The notes under the pieces: generated by a model | Seen by the model: the letters and a program-made list of their open reading frames with translations, nothing else | What the model was told of the DNA's origin: nothing | Database searches by the model: none | Shown here: positions 9,252 to 16,983 of the stretch, piece by piece | Layout: every line of letters starts with the position of its first letter | Position numbering within the stretch: position 1 is the stretch's first letter | DNA from: Parahoeflea olei | GTDB taxonomy: Bacteria; Pseudomonadota; Alphaproteobacteria; Rhizobiales; Rhizobiaceae | NCBI RefSeq assembly: GCF_001703635.1 | Contig: NZ_LQZT01000001.1 | Span: forward strand, 605,442-649,118 | Reading direction: 5' to 3' | Length of the DNA: 43,677 bases | Made by a program: the position numbers and the translations under genes

Positions 9252-10111
9252 GCTTCCGCCCTCCCCATCAGGCCCGAAGGACGGACCAGCAGAACCACGA
9301 CCACCAGGGCGAAGGTGACGATGTCGGCTGCAGAGGCGCTGACGAAGGAGCTCGTCAGGCTTTCGATCAGGCCGAGCAGAATCGCCGCCAGCGCCGCACC
9401 GGGGATGGATCCGAGCCCGCCGAGGATGACCACGATGAAGGCCTTGAGCAGCGGCGTGCCGCCGATGAAGGGAGAGACGCCGAACAGCGGCGCCATCAGC
9501 CCGCCGGCCACGGCCGCGAGCGCCACGCCGAGCCCGAGGCCGAGCGGATACATGATTTCGAGGCGGACGCCGTAGATCGAGGCGACTTCCTGGTCCTGAA
9601 CCAGCGCACGCAGGGCCCGGCCCATCCGCGTATGCATGAGGAACCCGTAGAAGGCGAGCAGGATGACGACGCCGGCGCCGAGCGTGAGCGCACGCGACTT
9701 GGGGACGATCAGGTCGCCCAGCCGGTAGACGCCGGACACGAGAGACGGAAAGGACTGCGGATCCGGTCCGAAAATGATCAGCGCCATGTGCTGGAGGATC
9801 ATTGCCAGCCCGAGCGAGGCGATCATCCCCGACAGTTCATCCGCGCGGAACGGCCGGAACACGAAGCGCTCGACCAGGCCACCGAGCAGGATGGCCATCA
9901 CCACGGTGACGACCAGAGCGGCAGGAAACGGCAGACCGAGCCACTTGACACCGATGAGGGTGAGAAAGGCCCCGATCATGTAGAATTCGCCATGGGCGAA
10001 GTTGACAATTCGCATCACGCCGAATGCGAGAGTGAAACCTATTGCCATCATCAGATAGAGCGTACCGAGTATCACTCCATTGATGATCGACTGAGCGATC
10101 AGAAAACTCAC
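9248..10111 (-). CDS. livH: Branched-chain amino acid-type ABC permease LivH
   Basis: This 287-aa inner-membrane permease is the partner of LivM. The diagnostic N-terminal stretch GVMRIVNFAHGEFYMIGAF lies at about residues 31-49, and the ATPase-contact loop reads RALVQDQEVASIYGV around 155-169. The final segment FALVVVVLLVRPSGLMG is the usual LivH end. It starts 61 bases downstream of livK, across a very stable hairpin at 10136-10164, which is probably why the binding protein can be made in excess over the permeases. Confidence 0.92.
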   Translation of the reverse strand: MSFLIAQSIINGVILGTLYLMMAIGFTLAFGVMRIVNFAHGEFYMIGAFLTLIGVKWLGLPFPAALVVTVVMAILLGGLVERFVFRPFRADELSGMIASLGLAMILQHMALIIFGPDPQSFPSLVSGVYRLGDLIVPKSRALTLGAGVVILLAFYGFLMHTRMGRALRALVQDQEVASIYGVRLEIMYPLGLGLGVALAAVAGGLMAPLFGVSPFIGGTPLLKAFIVVILGGLGSIPGAALAAILLGLIESLTSSFVSASAADIVTFALVVVVLLVRPSGLMGRAEA

Positions 10112-10135
10112 GGACCGGACCTTTCAATGGGAGAA

Positions 10136-10164
10136 GCCGCGCGCGGGACAATCCCGCGCGCGGC
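10136..10164 (-). terminator. GC-rich intercistronic stem-loop between livK and livH
   Basis: A perfect 13-bp inverted repeat, GCCGCGCGCGGGA / TCCCGCGCGCGGC, has a 3-base loop. It begins 8 bases after the livK stop and ends 25 bases before the livH start. There is no T tract. Such hairpins behind binding-protein genes usually act as partial terminators or protect the 3' end of the upstream message. Confidence 0.7.
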
Positions 10165-10172
10165 ACTGCGGC

Positions 10173-11339
10173 TTACTCGCAGCCTTGGGAGGTGCATTTG
10201 GCGACGATGACTTCAGAGCCGTCTTCGACGCGCGCGATGTAGAAGGGGGAGTCGAGCTGGTGGGCGATGCCGTAGCGCTCCGCACCGGTCCAGTTCAGCG
10301 TGCCGAGGACGCCGTCATAGTCCTTGAGGTTTTCGAGCGCGGTCTTGACCGCGTCCGTGTCCTCGACGGTGCCGGCATCCTGCATCGCCTTGAACAGCAT
10401 TTTCGTGCCGTCATAGAAGAAGGGCGAGAAGCCGTTCATCTGATCCTTGTAGGTCTCTGTGTAACGCTTCTCATAGGCCGCGGCGGTTTCCACACCCGGA
10501 TCGTAGGCCGAATGCACGAACATGCCTTCGGTCGCCTCCTTGCCGGCCACGTTGACGATGTCCTGCGTGGCGGGGCCGCCGGTGCGGATGATCACGCCTT
10601 CGAAGCCGATGTCGCGCGCCTGCTGGACGATCTGGCCGGCGGTGACCGGGGAGTTGCCATCCAGTTCGATGGCATCCACGCCCTGGGCGACGATGCGGGT
10701 CAGGAGCGGAATGAAATCGACGCGATCGCGCTCGAAGAACTCGACGGCCGACAGTTCCGCGCCGGCATTCGCATAGGCCTGGCCGACATCCTTGGCGATT
10801 GCCTGACCGGTCTCGTCCTTCGGGAACAGGGCGCCGACCGTCTTGATGCCCTTGTTGGCGACAATCCAGTCGATCTGCGGCTGAGCGACCTCGGCCGTGG
10901 TGGGATTGGGCCGGAAGGTATAGGGCTTCTCCGCGGACAGTGCCTCGGCGGTGAAGCCAAGCGTCATGGTGATGACCTTGTTTTCTTCCGTGATCGGCTG
11001 GATCGCCAGGATCGGTGCCGAGCCGACAGTGCCGATGATGTATTTGACCTTGTCTTCGAAAACGAGGCGGTTGGCGGCGGTCACGGCTTCATTGGCCTTG
11101 TAGCTGTCATCATAGGGGATGACCTGGACCTTGTAGGAGGTGTCGCCGACCTTGAGGCCGCCATCCTTGTTGACGTCCTCGGCGGCGAGTTCGGCAGCGC
11201 GCAGCATGCCCTGCCCCCAGCTCGAGCCGGCGCCCGACAGCGTCACCAAGGCGCCGATCTTCAGCGTTTCCTCCGCATTGGCCGCACCGGCAAGCAGTGC
11301 CAGCGCCGTCGTCGCGACGAGCAGTTTGTTCAGTCTCAT
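10173..11339 (-). CDS. livK: Periplasmic binding protein of the branched-chain amino acid-type importer
   Basis: This 388-aa Leu/Ile/Val-binding-type receptor has a signal peptide cut after about Ala22 (GAANA, before EETLKIG). The type I periplasmic fold opens with LKIGALVTLSGAGSSWGQG and continues with a helix rich in AAELAAEDVNKDGGL. The ligand-pocket Ser-Gly around 34-36 and the hinge are typical of the amide/urea/aromatic-acid branch as much as of amino acid receptors. GGAGG precedes the ATG. The hydrolase gene ends 17 bases upstream on the same strand, so the transporter is transcribed with that enzyme. The ligand is unknown. Confidence 0.9.
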   Translation of the reverse strand: MRLNKLLVATTALALLAGAANAEETLKIGALVTLSGAGSSWGQGMLRAAELAAEDVNKDGGLKVGDTSYKVQVIPYDDSYKANEAVTAANRLVFEDKVKYIIGTVGSAPILAIQPITEENKVITMTLGFTAEALSAEKPYTFRPNPTTAEVAQPQIDWIVANKGIKTVGALFPKDETGQAIAKDVGQAYANAGAELSAVEFFERDRVDFIPLLTRIVAQGVDAIELDGNSPVTAGQIVQQARDIGFEGVIIRTGGPATQDIVNVAGKEATEGMFVHSAYDPGVETAAAYEKRYTETYKDQMNGFSPFFYDGTKMLFKAMQDAGTVEDTDAVKTALENLKDYDGVLGTLNWTGAERYGIAHQLDSPFYIARVEDGSEVIVAKCTSQGCE

Positions 11340-11356
11340 GTCAATTCCTCCCTGTT

Positions 11357-12232
11357 TCAGTTGATCGACGGATTCGTCTCAGTCGCCCGGTCGGCAAGCT
11401 CCTGCAGAACCGGATGGAGATAGCGGGCGAAAAGCCCGTAATTTTCGCTCATCGGGAAATGGCCCAGTCGCTCCATGACGATGGCGCCACACCCCGGGAT
11501 CTGCTCGGCGGTCGCGAGCATGTCTTCCGGACGGCAGGAGAAATCGTACTCGCCCGCCATCAGCCACAGAGGGCACTTGCGCGTGTCGATCCGCGGCAGG
11601 ATCGGCCGCAAGTCTCCGTCGACACGGTAGAACCAGAGGTCGCCCTTGAAGATGCCGGGCCCGCCCTGCATGTAATGCCAGAGCGTCTCGTGGCGGTCGG
11701 CTTCGGGCCCGCCCGGAGCAACCAGCCCGGAGATGAGCGCAGCACAGACCTCGCCGCCATGGACTTCCGGGCGATGCAGCCAGTCGGTATCGTACCAGGG
11801 GGCCTGCCACGCGGCTCCCTGGGCACCGATCAGACCGCCGAAACGCTCGGCGTGATCGGCGGCAAGCTGCAGAACGATGCGGCCGCCGATGGAGCAGCCG
11901 AGCACCACGGGGCGCTCGAGCGCGAGTTCATCGCAAACCGCGAGGATCAGCCCGACATAATCGGCGGTCGAAAGCCTGTATTCCTCATCCTGCCAACCTT
12001 CCGGCGGACTGGACTTGCCATGCCAGGGCATGTCGAACGCGATCACCCTGAACCGGCTCGTGACCTCTTCGTCGAGCAGGAGGTTGCGATACTGCCTGGC
12101 ATCGGCGCCGGCGGTATGAAGACACAGGAGCGGAATGCCCTGCCCCGCCTCCTCGACATACAGCCGATGCGGGCGGCCGCCGATGTCCATCCTGAGATAC
12201 CGGCCGATGATGGGATCGAATTTCGCGCTCAT
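11357..12232 (-). CDS. Alpha/beta-fold hydrolase
   Basis: This 291-aa alpha/beta hydrolase has the oxyanion-hole strand LLCLHTAGAD (35-44), the nucleophile elbow LGCSIGG with Ser114, an acid loop LMAGEYDFSC and the catalytic His in MERLGHFPMSEN near the C-terminus. It has no signal peptide and is probably a cytosolic esterase, lactonase or C-C hydrolase. I chose the ATG at 12232, which overlaps the stop of the preceding SCP2-like gene (ATGA). An ATG nine bases upstream is the alternative. It lies second in the operon, before livK, so it likely acts on the imported compound. MhpC-like ring-fission hydrolases are one possibility, but the sequence does not decide this. Confidence 0.85.
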   Translation of the reverse strand: MSAKFDPIIGRYLRMDIGGRPHRLYVEEAGQGIPLLCLHTAGADARQYRNLLLDEEVTSRFRVIAFDMPWHGKSSPPEGWQDEEYRLSTADYVGLILAVCDELALERPVVLGCSIGGRIVLQLAADHAERFGGLIGAQGAAWQAPWYDTDWLHRPEVHGGEVCAALISGLVAPGGPEADRHETLWHYMQGGPGIFKGDLWFYRVDGDLRPILPRIDTRKCPLWLMAGEYDFSCRPEDMLATAEQIPGCGAIVMERLGHFPMSENYGLFARYLHPVLQELADRATETNPSIN

Positions 12233-12606
12233 GCTGCGCACCTCGGCAACGCCACGATGTCCTTGACGATCTGCAGATGCTGCATCAGCGGAAGAAAATT
12301 GCCTTCAATGCGCATCCGCCCATAGCGGGCCATGCCGAGAATGTCGCTCGCGTCGGGCGATGGCATCTCTTTCCAGTGATCCATCCAGGCCTCGCTCTTT
12401 GCGCGCAGCGCAAAATCCCAGCCATCCATCGGCCCGGATACAGCCCGGATCGCAAGTCGCCCGCAGTCGAGCGTGACGAGCCGCCCCACCTGGTCCGCCT
12501 CGAGAAGAAAGGTCAGCCGGGCGCGCCTGGCACGGCGCATCAAGCTATCATTGGCGGCGTATACCGCCGGAATGCGGTCGAGCAACCGCATCACGTTCTC
12601 CGCCAT
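12229..12606 (-). CDS. SCP2/sterol-carrier-like small protein
   Basis: This 125-aa protein has no signal peptide. The C-terminal half resembles the SCP2 sterol-carrier fold: LTLD-like strand LVTLDCGRLAI, then GMARYGRMRIEGNFLPLM and HLQIVKDIVALPR (about 91-122), which matches the usual end of small SCP2-like proteins that bind hydrophobic ligands. The ATG at 12606 has GGGAGGAG just before it. It is the first gene of the minus-strand operon. A lipid-binding protein next to a hydrolase and an importer hints that the substrate or an intermediate is hydrophobic, such as an acyl, terpenoid or steroid fragment. The fold call is by eye and moderate. Confidence 0.6.
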   Translation of the reverse strand: MAENVMRLLDRIPAVYAANDSLMRRARRARLTFLLEADQVGRLVTLDCGRLAIRAVSGPMDGWDFALRAKSEAWMDHWKEMPSPDASDILGMARYGRMRIEGNFLPLMQHLQIVKDIVALPRCAA

Positions 12607-12629
12607 TCGCTCCTCCCATTGGTGTGCAC

Positions 12630-12652
12630 AGCAGAACAATTGGTCTGTTTAT
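12630..12652. repeat. Direct repeat copy 1 in the divergent promoter region
   Basis: This 23-base element matches 12751-12773 at 19 of 23 positions in the same orientation. Shared blocks are AGCAGAA, GGTCT and TTTAT. It overlaps the predicted -10 box of the minus-strand operon, the right place for a regulator to act on it. Confidence 0.6.
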
Positions 12653-12677
12653 AAGCAGAGCCTTTTCCGGTTGGCAA
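12648..12677 (-). promoter_or_regulatory. Sigma70-type promoter of the SCP2-hydrolase-liv-ALDH operon
   Basis: Read on the minus strand, a -35 box TTGCCA (12677-12672) is followed after 18 bases by a -10 box TATAAA (12653-12648). Both are five of six to consensus. Transcription would start near 12641, giving a leader of about 35 bases with a strong Shine-Dalgarno sequence. This is inferred from sequence only. Confidence 0.5.
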
Positions 12678-12750
12678 ACACTTTTTTCGCGTCCCACACC
12701 AGCGCAGCGCCATCAGGCCGCGACATTAGACAAAAAATTTTGTTGCGCCT

Positions 12751-12773
12751 AGCAGAATTATGGGTCTATTTAT
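12751..12773. repeat. Direct repeat copy 2 in the divergent promoter region
   Basis: This is the second copy of the 23-base element (19 of 23 identical to 12630-12652). It ends 20 bases before the TTG start of the SMP-30-like gene. The copies are 121 bases apart, one near each divergent gene. They are probable operator sites, perhaps for the IclR regulator at 15126. Confidence 0.6.
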
Positions 12774-12793
12774 CGAAACAGGAGGACCAAGAT

Positions 12794-13762
12794 TTGACCC
12801 CACACGCACACACTCCGCTGGTCCGGATCGAGCAAGTCTCAAAAATCGGCAAGAACCTCGAACGCCCTGAATCGGTTCACTTTTTCAGTGACGGCTCGCT
12901 CGCGGCGTCGCATCGCGGACGCGGCGTGAGCCGCATCCTGCCGAACGGAGACGTGACCACCATCGGCCCCGACCCCGCCATCGCCAACTCACACGAACTG
13001 GTGCCCAACGGAATTGCGCCACTCGCCGATGGAAGCTTTCTTCTCTCCAATATCGGCGAGGGCGGCGGAATCTGGCATCTCTCTCCTGAGGGCACGCTGT
13101 CGCCGCACCTGATGGAAGCCGACGGAATCGCGCTGGCCGCCGCCAATTTCATCATGACGGACGCGCAGGACCGGACCTGGATCACGGTCAGCACCATCCG
13201 CCAACCGCGGTTCGACGCCTATAGCGACAAGGTGGCCGACGGCCTGATCGTGCTGATGGACCAGAGCGGCGCCCGGATTCTTGCGGACGACATCTGCTTT
13301 TCCAATGAATGCCGGCTGACCCCGGATGGAACGGGCCTGGTCATCAGCGAAACCTTTTCCCGCCGCATCACGCATTTCGACCTGGTGGGTGGAGAATTGA
13401 AGAATCGGCGGACGCTGGCCCAGTTCGGCCGGGGCGATTTTCCCGACGGGATCCGCTTCGACAGCCAGGGGCATCTTTGGGTCACCTGCATCGTTTCCAA
13501 CCGCATCTGGCGCATCGCGCCCGATGGAAGCCGCACCCTCGTTCTCGAAGACTGCGACGCGGCCCTGGTGGATCGTGTCGAAACCGCGCTCGCCGAAGGC
13601 CAGATGGGCCGGGAACATTTCTATGACACCGGCACCAGCCGGCTCTGCAACATGGCGAGCATCGACTTTTCGTCCGACGAAAGCACCGCCTATGTCGGCT
13701 CCCTGTGTGGCGACGCAATCCTGACCTTCCCGATTTCAACGGTTCTTGGAGACCATCAATGA
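12794..13762 (+). CDS. SMP-30/gluconolactonase/LRE-family protein
   Basis: This 322-aa protein is predicted to be a six-bladed beta-propeller of the SMP-30/lactonase class. Repeating strands carry metal-site-like motifs: PESVHFFSDGSLAAS, VPNGIAPLADGSFLLSN, CRLTPDGTGLVISE, FPDGIRFDSQGHLWVTCI and MASIDFSSDESTAYVGS. Members hydrolyse sugar or other lactones with a divalent metal. The start is TTG at 12794, because a perfect GGAGGA lies 7 bases before it and there is no ATG until deep in the domain. Frames running further upstream lack homology. It begins the plus-strand operon divergent from the hydrolase-liv unit and overlaps the next gene by four bases (ATGA). Confidence 0.82.
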   Translation: MTPHAHTPLVRIEQVSKIGKNLERPESVHFFSDGSLAASHRGRGVSRILPNGDVTTIGPDPAIANSHELVPNGIAPLADGSFLLSNIGEGGGIWHLSPEGTLSPHLMEADGIALAAANFIMTDAQDRTWITVSTIRQPRFDAYSDKVADGLIVLMDQSGARILADDICFSNECRLTPDGTGLVISETFSRRITHFDLVGGELKNRRTLAQFGRGDFPDGIRFDSQGHLWVTCIVSNRIWRIAPDGSRTLVLEDCDAALVDRVETALAEGQMGREHFYDTGTSRLCNMASIDFSSDESTAYVGSLCGDAILTFPISTVLGDHQ

Positions 13763-14640
13763 CATCCCCGACGATCGGCTTCGCCGGCCTCGGCGTGATG
13801 GGCGAGCCCATCTGCCGCAATATCCTCACCAAATCCGGCGCCGCCTTGAAGGTGTTCGACCTCAAGCCGGACCCCGTCCAGCGCCTGGAGACCCTTGGCG
13901 CACATGCGGCCAGGACGCTCGCCGAACTTGCCGCCGAAGTCGATATCCTGTTTCTCTCGCTTCCGGGCGGAAAGCAGCTCGAAGCCGTGGTGCGCGGCCC
14001 CGGCGGCATTCTCGAGACCGGGCGCGAGGGCCTTCTGGTGGTCGACATGACCACCGCCCCCGTCGGCCTGACCCGCGAGCTTGCCGACGAACTCGCAGCC
14101 AGGGGCATCAATTATGCCGATGCGCCCGTCGCCCGCACGAGACAGGCGGCAGAGGATGGTACGCTGTCGATCATGGTGGGCGCCAGCCGCGAGGTGTTCG
14201 AGCGCATCCAGCCGATCCTCGCCCATGCGGCGAGCGAGATCACCCATTGCGGACCGATCGGCTGCGGTCAGGTGGTCAAGATCCTCAACAACATGGTGCT
14301 GTTCGAAACCGTCGTCGCCCTTTCCGAAGCGCTGGCGCTGGGAAAGGCCGCGGGCGTGGATGCCGGGCTTCTTTTCGACACCCTTTCCAAGGGATCGGCC
14401 GACAGTTTCGCCCTGCGCAATCACGGCATGAAGGCGATGCTGCCGGACAGCTTCCCCGAAGGCGCCTTCCCGACCGATTACGCCCTCAAGGACGTGTCCT
14501 ATGCCCTGGAACTCGCCGCCCTGACCGGGTACCGGACCCCGGGCGCCGAACTTGCCAAGGCCCGCATGGAAAAGGCGCGTGAGGCTGGCTTCGCGAACGC
14601 CTATTTCCCGGCGCTGGCGCGCGTCGTGGACCGGACCTGA
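13759..14640 (+). CDS. NAD(P)-dependent beta-hydroxyacid dehydrogenase family oxidoreductase
   Basis: This 293-aa member of the 3-hydroxyisobutyrate dehydrogenase family has an N-terminal Rossmann domain with GFAGLGVMG (7-15), an ILFLSLPGG strand, and a helical C-terminal domain with GPIGCGQVVKILNN, in which Lys174 is the expected catalytic lysine. The substrate loop reads DAPVARTRQAAEDGTLS (121-137) where classical members have DAPVSGG, so the substrate is probably not 3-hydroxyisobutyrate itself. The ATG overlaps the stop of the SMP-30-like gene. Together they suggest a lactone-to-hydroxyacid-to-ketoacid sequence, which is inference. Confidence 0.87.
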   Translation: MTSPTIGFAGLGVMGEPICRNILTKSGAALKVFDLKPDPVQRLETLGAHAARTLAELAAEVDILFLSLPGGKQLEAVVRGPGGILETGREGLLVVDMTTAPVGLTRELADELAARGINYADAPVARTRQAAEDGTLSIMVGASREVFERIQPILAHAASEITHCGPIGCGQVVKILNNMVLFETVVALSEALALGKAAGVDAGLLFDTLSKGSADSFALRNHGMKAMLPDSFPEGAFPTDYALKDVSYALELAALTGYRTPGAELAKARMEKAREAGFANAYFPALARVVDRT

Positions 14641-14673
14641 CGATGGACCAGCGGCAATTCCACGCAGCCGGTG

Positions 14674-14741
14674 GCGGTGCCGCGGCACCGCATGCCTGGC
14701 GGAAGCGGCCCATGCTTCCGGGAATTGCCGGCGGTACCGGC
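14674..14741. repeat. Cluster of three GC-rich palindromes in a 485-bp non-coding gap
   Basis: Three consecutive inverted repeats follow the dehydrogenase gene. They are a perfect 18-base palindrome at 14674-14691 (GCGGTGCC-GC-GGCACCGC), a hairpin GGAAGC/GCTTCC at 14701-14719, and GCCGG/CCGGC at 14727-14741 around a CGGTACCG core. They may form the transcript end of the upstream pair. The rest of 14641-15125 holds no gene I can support; short open frames on both strands there lack a Shine-Dalgarno sequence and any recognisable domain. Confidence 0.5.
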
Positions 14742-15125
14742 TTGAGCGCCGGCCCGGGCGGGCTCGTCCTGCACCGCCTCGCAGACAGCCCGCTCCCCAG
14801 CCTTCTTCGGTCCTTTCGTCCCGGCCCGCTTGCGGCATTTCTTGTCACCAGGGACCACGAAAAATTCGTGCACGGCCTTTGCCGCCATCTTGCGCCGGCT
14901 CGCCGCGCGCGAGACAAACGATTGATGCAACACTGAAAACGGCGAGGCCGCATAATTCCATCACACCAGGAAATGCTCTACATATGAGATCCGGGGATAG
15001 ACCAAAGGCATCCTGCACGCGGGCGCAATCGTCCGATGCAGACAAGATGCTCCAGATTGAGAAAGACAGAGCACACCTTGTGCGGCCAAGATGGACCCAG
15101 GGCGCTCTGGAAGCGAGGCGGTTGA

Positions 15126-15857
15126 ATGGCGATCGATGACGGCGAGGAAGTGGACCAGGGCCAGCGCGGGGTTGCCGCCGTCGACCGGGCGCTGTCGATC
15201 ATAGCCGCGCTCGAAGCCTCGAACATTCCGCGCAACCTGTCGGAGATTTCCCGGACCACCGGCCTCTACAAGAGCACGATCCTGCGCCTGCTCCAGTCGC
15301 TGCAGGATGCGGGCTATGTCATTCGTGTCGACGATTCGAAATACGCCCTCGGCCCCACCATCATGCAGCTTGGGCTGGCCTATGAGAGGACCAACCCGCT
15401 GCGGCACTTGTTCCTGCCGGTGATGCAGCGTCTTGTCGATGCCGGCACCGAAAGCCCCTCCTTCCATATCCGCCAGAATGCGGATGAACGGGTCTGCATC
15501 TTCCGCCTCGACTCCAACCATTCCACGCTCGACCGTGTCCAGGCCGGCGACCGGCTGCCGCTCCGCCGCGGCGCGGCCGGAAAGGTGCTGCTCGCGTTTG
15601 GCGAGGACCAACCCGCCGGCGAGGAGATGGAGCAGATCAGACGCGAGCGTTTCGCGGTGTCCCTGGGCGAGCGCGACAAGTTCTGTGCGGGCATCGCGGC
15701 CCCCGTCTTTACGCGACGCGACAAGCTGATGGGCGCACTCTCGCTCTCCGGCCCCAAGGAACGTTTCACGCCCGATAACATTCTGGCCATGAGAAACCAC
15801 CTTGCCGTCACCGCCCGCGAACTCACTGCGGAACTCGGCGGCACTTACCCGGCCTGA
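15126..15857 (+). CDS. IclR-family transcriptional regulator
   Basis: This 243-aa regulator has an N-terminal winged helix-turn-helix (NLSEISRTTGLYKSTILRLL, 37-56, then a YVIRVDDSKYALG wing) and a C-terminal IclR effector-binding domain. Domain landmarks are LPLRRGAAGKVLLAF, CAGIAAPVFTRRDKLMGALSLSGP and a final helix. The effector domain usually binds a small acid or aromatic compound and controls an adjacent catabolic operon. The likely targets are the divergent operons at 12606 and 12794, whose shared promoter region carries two 23-bp repeats. That link is inferred from position. Confidence 0.93.
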   Translation: MAIDDGEEVDQGQRGVAAVDRALSIIAALEASNIPRNLSEISRTTGLYKSTILRLLQSLQDAGYVIRVDDSKYALGPTIMQLGLAYERTNPLRHLFLPVMQRLVDAGTESPSFHIRQNADERVCIFRLDSNHSTLDRVQAGDRLPLRRGAAGKVLLAFGEDQPAGEEMEQIRRERFAVSLGERDKFCAGIAAPVFTRRDKLMGALSLSGPKERFTPDNILAMRNHLAVTARELTAELGGTYPA

Positions 15858-15887
15858 AATCCGGCGGACCGACAGGCAGGCGGGTGC

Positions 15888-15902
15888 GCCGCTCAGAGCG
15901 GC
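15888..15902. terminator. Small stem-loop between convergent regulator genes
   Basis: The inverted repeat GCCGCT-CAG-AGCGGC is flanked by GTGC/GCAC remnants. It lies in the 113-bp gap between the convergent IclR and LysR genes. There is no T tract, so this is a weak call. Confidence 0.3.
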
Positions 15903-15970
15903 ACCGGCGGGCGATCATTGCTTCATCGGCTCCTTGACGGCAAAATCCGCCGACCATGCCCTACGCCCGT

Positions 15971-16909
15971 TCACGGGGGCGGGAGCGCTGATTGCCGGAG
16001 CCCCTTCGCGACGTCCGCAACGGCGCTGCGCAGCCACGCATGGGCGGGATCGCCACCGCGTCGTTCATGCCAGACCTGGACGAAGGCAAAGGGCGGGATT
16101 TCGAACGGCGGCTCGAAGACGATGAGCGACGGATCGTTCTCGTAGGCGACAAGCGCATTGCGCGCGACGGTCAGGACCAGATCGGTGCCTTGTATCAGCC
16201 GGGGCGCATTGCCCCAATGCGGCAGTGTGACCGCGATGCGGCGCCGATGGCCGATCATGCGCAGGGCCGTGTCGATCTCGGTGTTGGCACCATCTTTCAT
16301 CGCCACGAGAACATGGGGCCGCGACAGATAGGCCTCGATATCGAGCCACTCCCTGCCCGACATCCTCTCCCGGTCCGCCAGGCAGGCGAAGTGCTCGACA
16401 GTCAGTCGCCCGACTTCAAGCCGCTCGGGAAGATCGGGGAAGACGCCCAAGGCCAGATCGCAGTCCCCGTCCAGCACCTGCCGGAGCATCGCTTCCCGGC
16501 TCGATTGAGTGATGACCAGGTCGATGCCCGGCGCCTTGAGACGCAGCAACCTCGTCAGCCCGGGAAGGAAGACCGCCGAGCCGTAATCCGACATGGCCAG
16601 ACGGAATGTCCGCTTTTCCTGCGCGGCCACGAAGCCGCCCGGGCCGAGAACCTCCCGCATCTGCCGCAGGGCTTCGCTCAGCGCTGGCGCGATCTCGAGC
16701 GCCCGGGCACTCGCGACCAGCTGTCCGCCGCGGCGGATCAGCAAGGGATCATCGAACAGCAGCCGCAGCCGCGCGAGCGCATGGCTGACGGCGGGCTGGC
16801 TCATGTTCAACCGGGTGGCCGTGCGCGACACATGCCGCTCGGCCAGCAGGGCATCGAGCACCACGAGCAGATTGAGGTCGATGCCGCGGAGATTATTCAC
16901 ATTCTGCAT
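15971..16909 (-). CDS. LysR-family transcriptional regulator
   Basis: This 312-aa regulator has an N-terminal helix-turn-helix at about residues 24-45 (RHVSRTATRLNMSQPAVSHA) preceded by the typical DLNLLVVLDALL helix, then a periplasmic-binding-like effector domain. The subtype resembles the NodD/SyrM group (RGIDLNLL start, LFDDPLLIRRG after the HTH). I chose the ATG at 16909 as the family's usual start, because the longer frame from 16957 adds a leader that lies over the promoter. The gene diverges from the YdcZ-type transporter with 74 bases between starts, a classic LysR arrangement, so it likely controls the transporter-azoreductase pair and itself. Confidence 0.92.
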   Translation of the reverse strand: MQNVNNLRGIDLNLLVVLDALLAERHVSRTATRLNMSQPAVSHALARLRLLFDDPLLIRRGGQLVASARALEIAPALSEALRQMREVLGPGGFVAAQEKRTFRLAMSDYGSAVFLPGLTRLLRLKAPGIDLVITQSSREAMLRQVLDGDCDLALGVFPDLPERLEVGRLTVEHFACLADRERMSGREWLDIEAYLSRPHVLVAMKDGANTEIDTALRMIGHRRRIAVTLPHWGNAPRLIQGTDLVLTVARNALVAYENDPSLIVFEPPFEIPPFAFVQVWHERRGGDPAHAWLRSAVADVAKGLRQSALPPP

Positions 16910-16983
16910 GCCGTAGATGCTATATCGGAATTTCCATTTACAAAACAGATAACGCATCTGGTGCGCAACGGAGGTTGTTCACC

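Noticed and set aside
14601..14936. Two overlapping short open frames on opposite strands in the gap before the IclR gene
   Set aside because: Neither has a Shine-Dalgarno sequence, recognisable domain or operon position, and they overlap palindromes.
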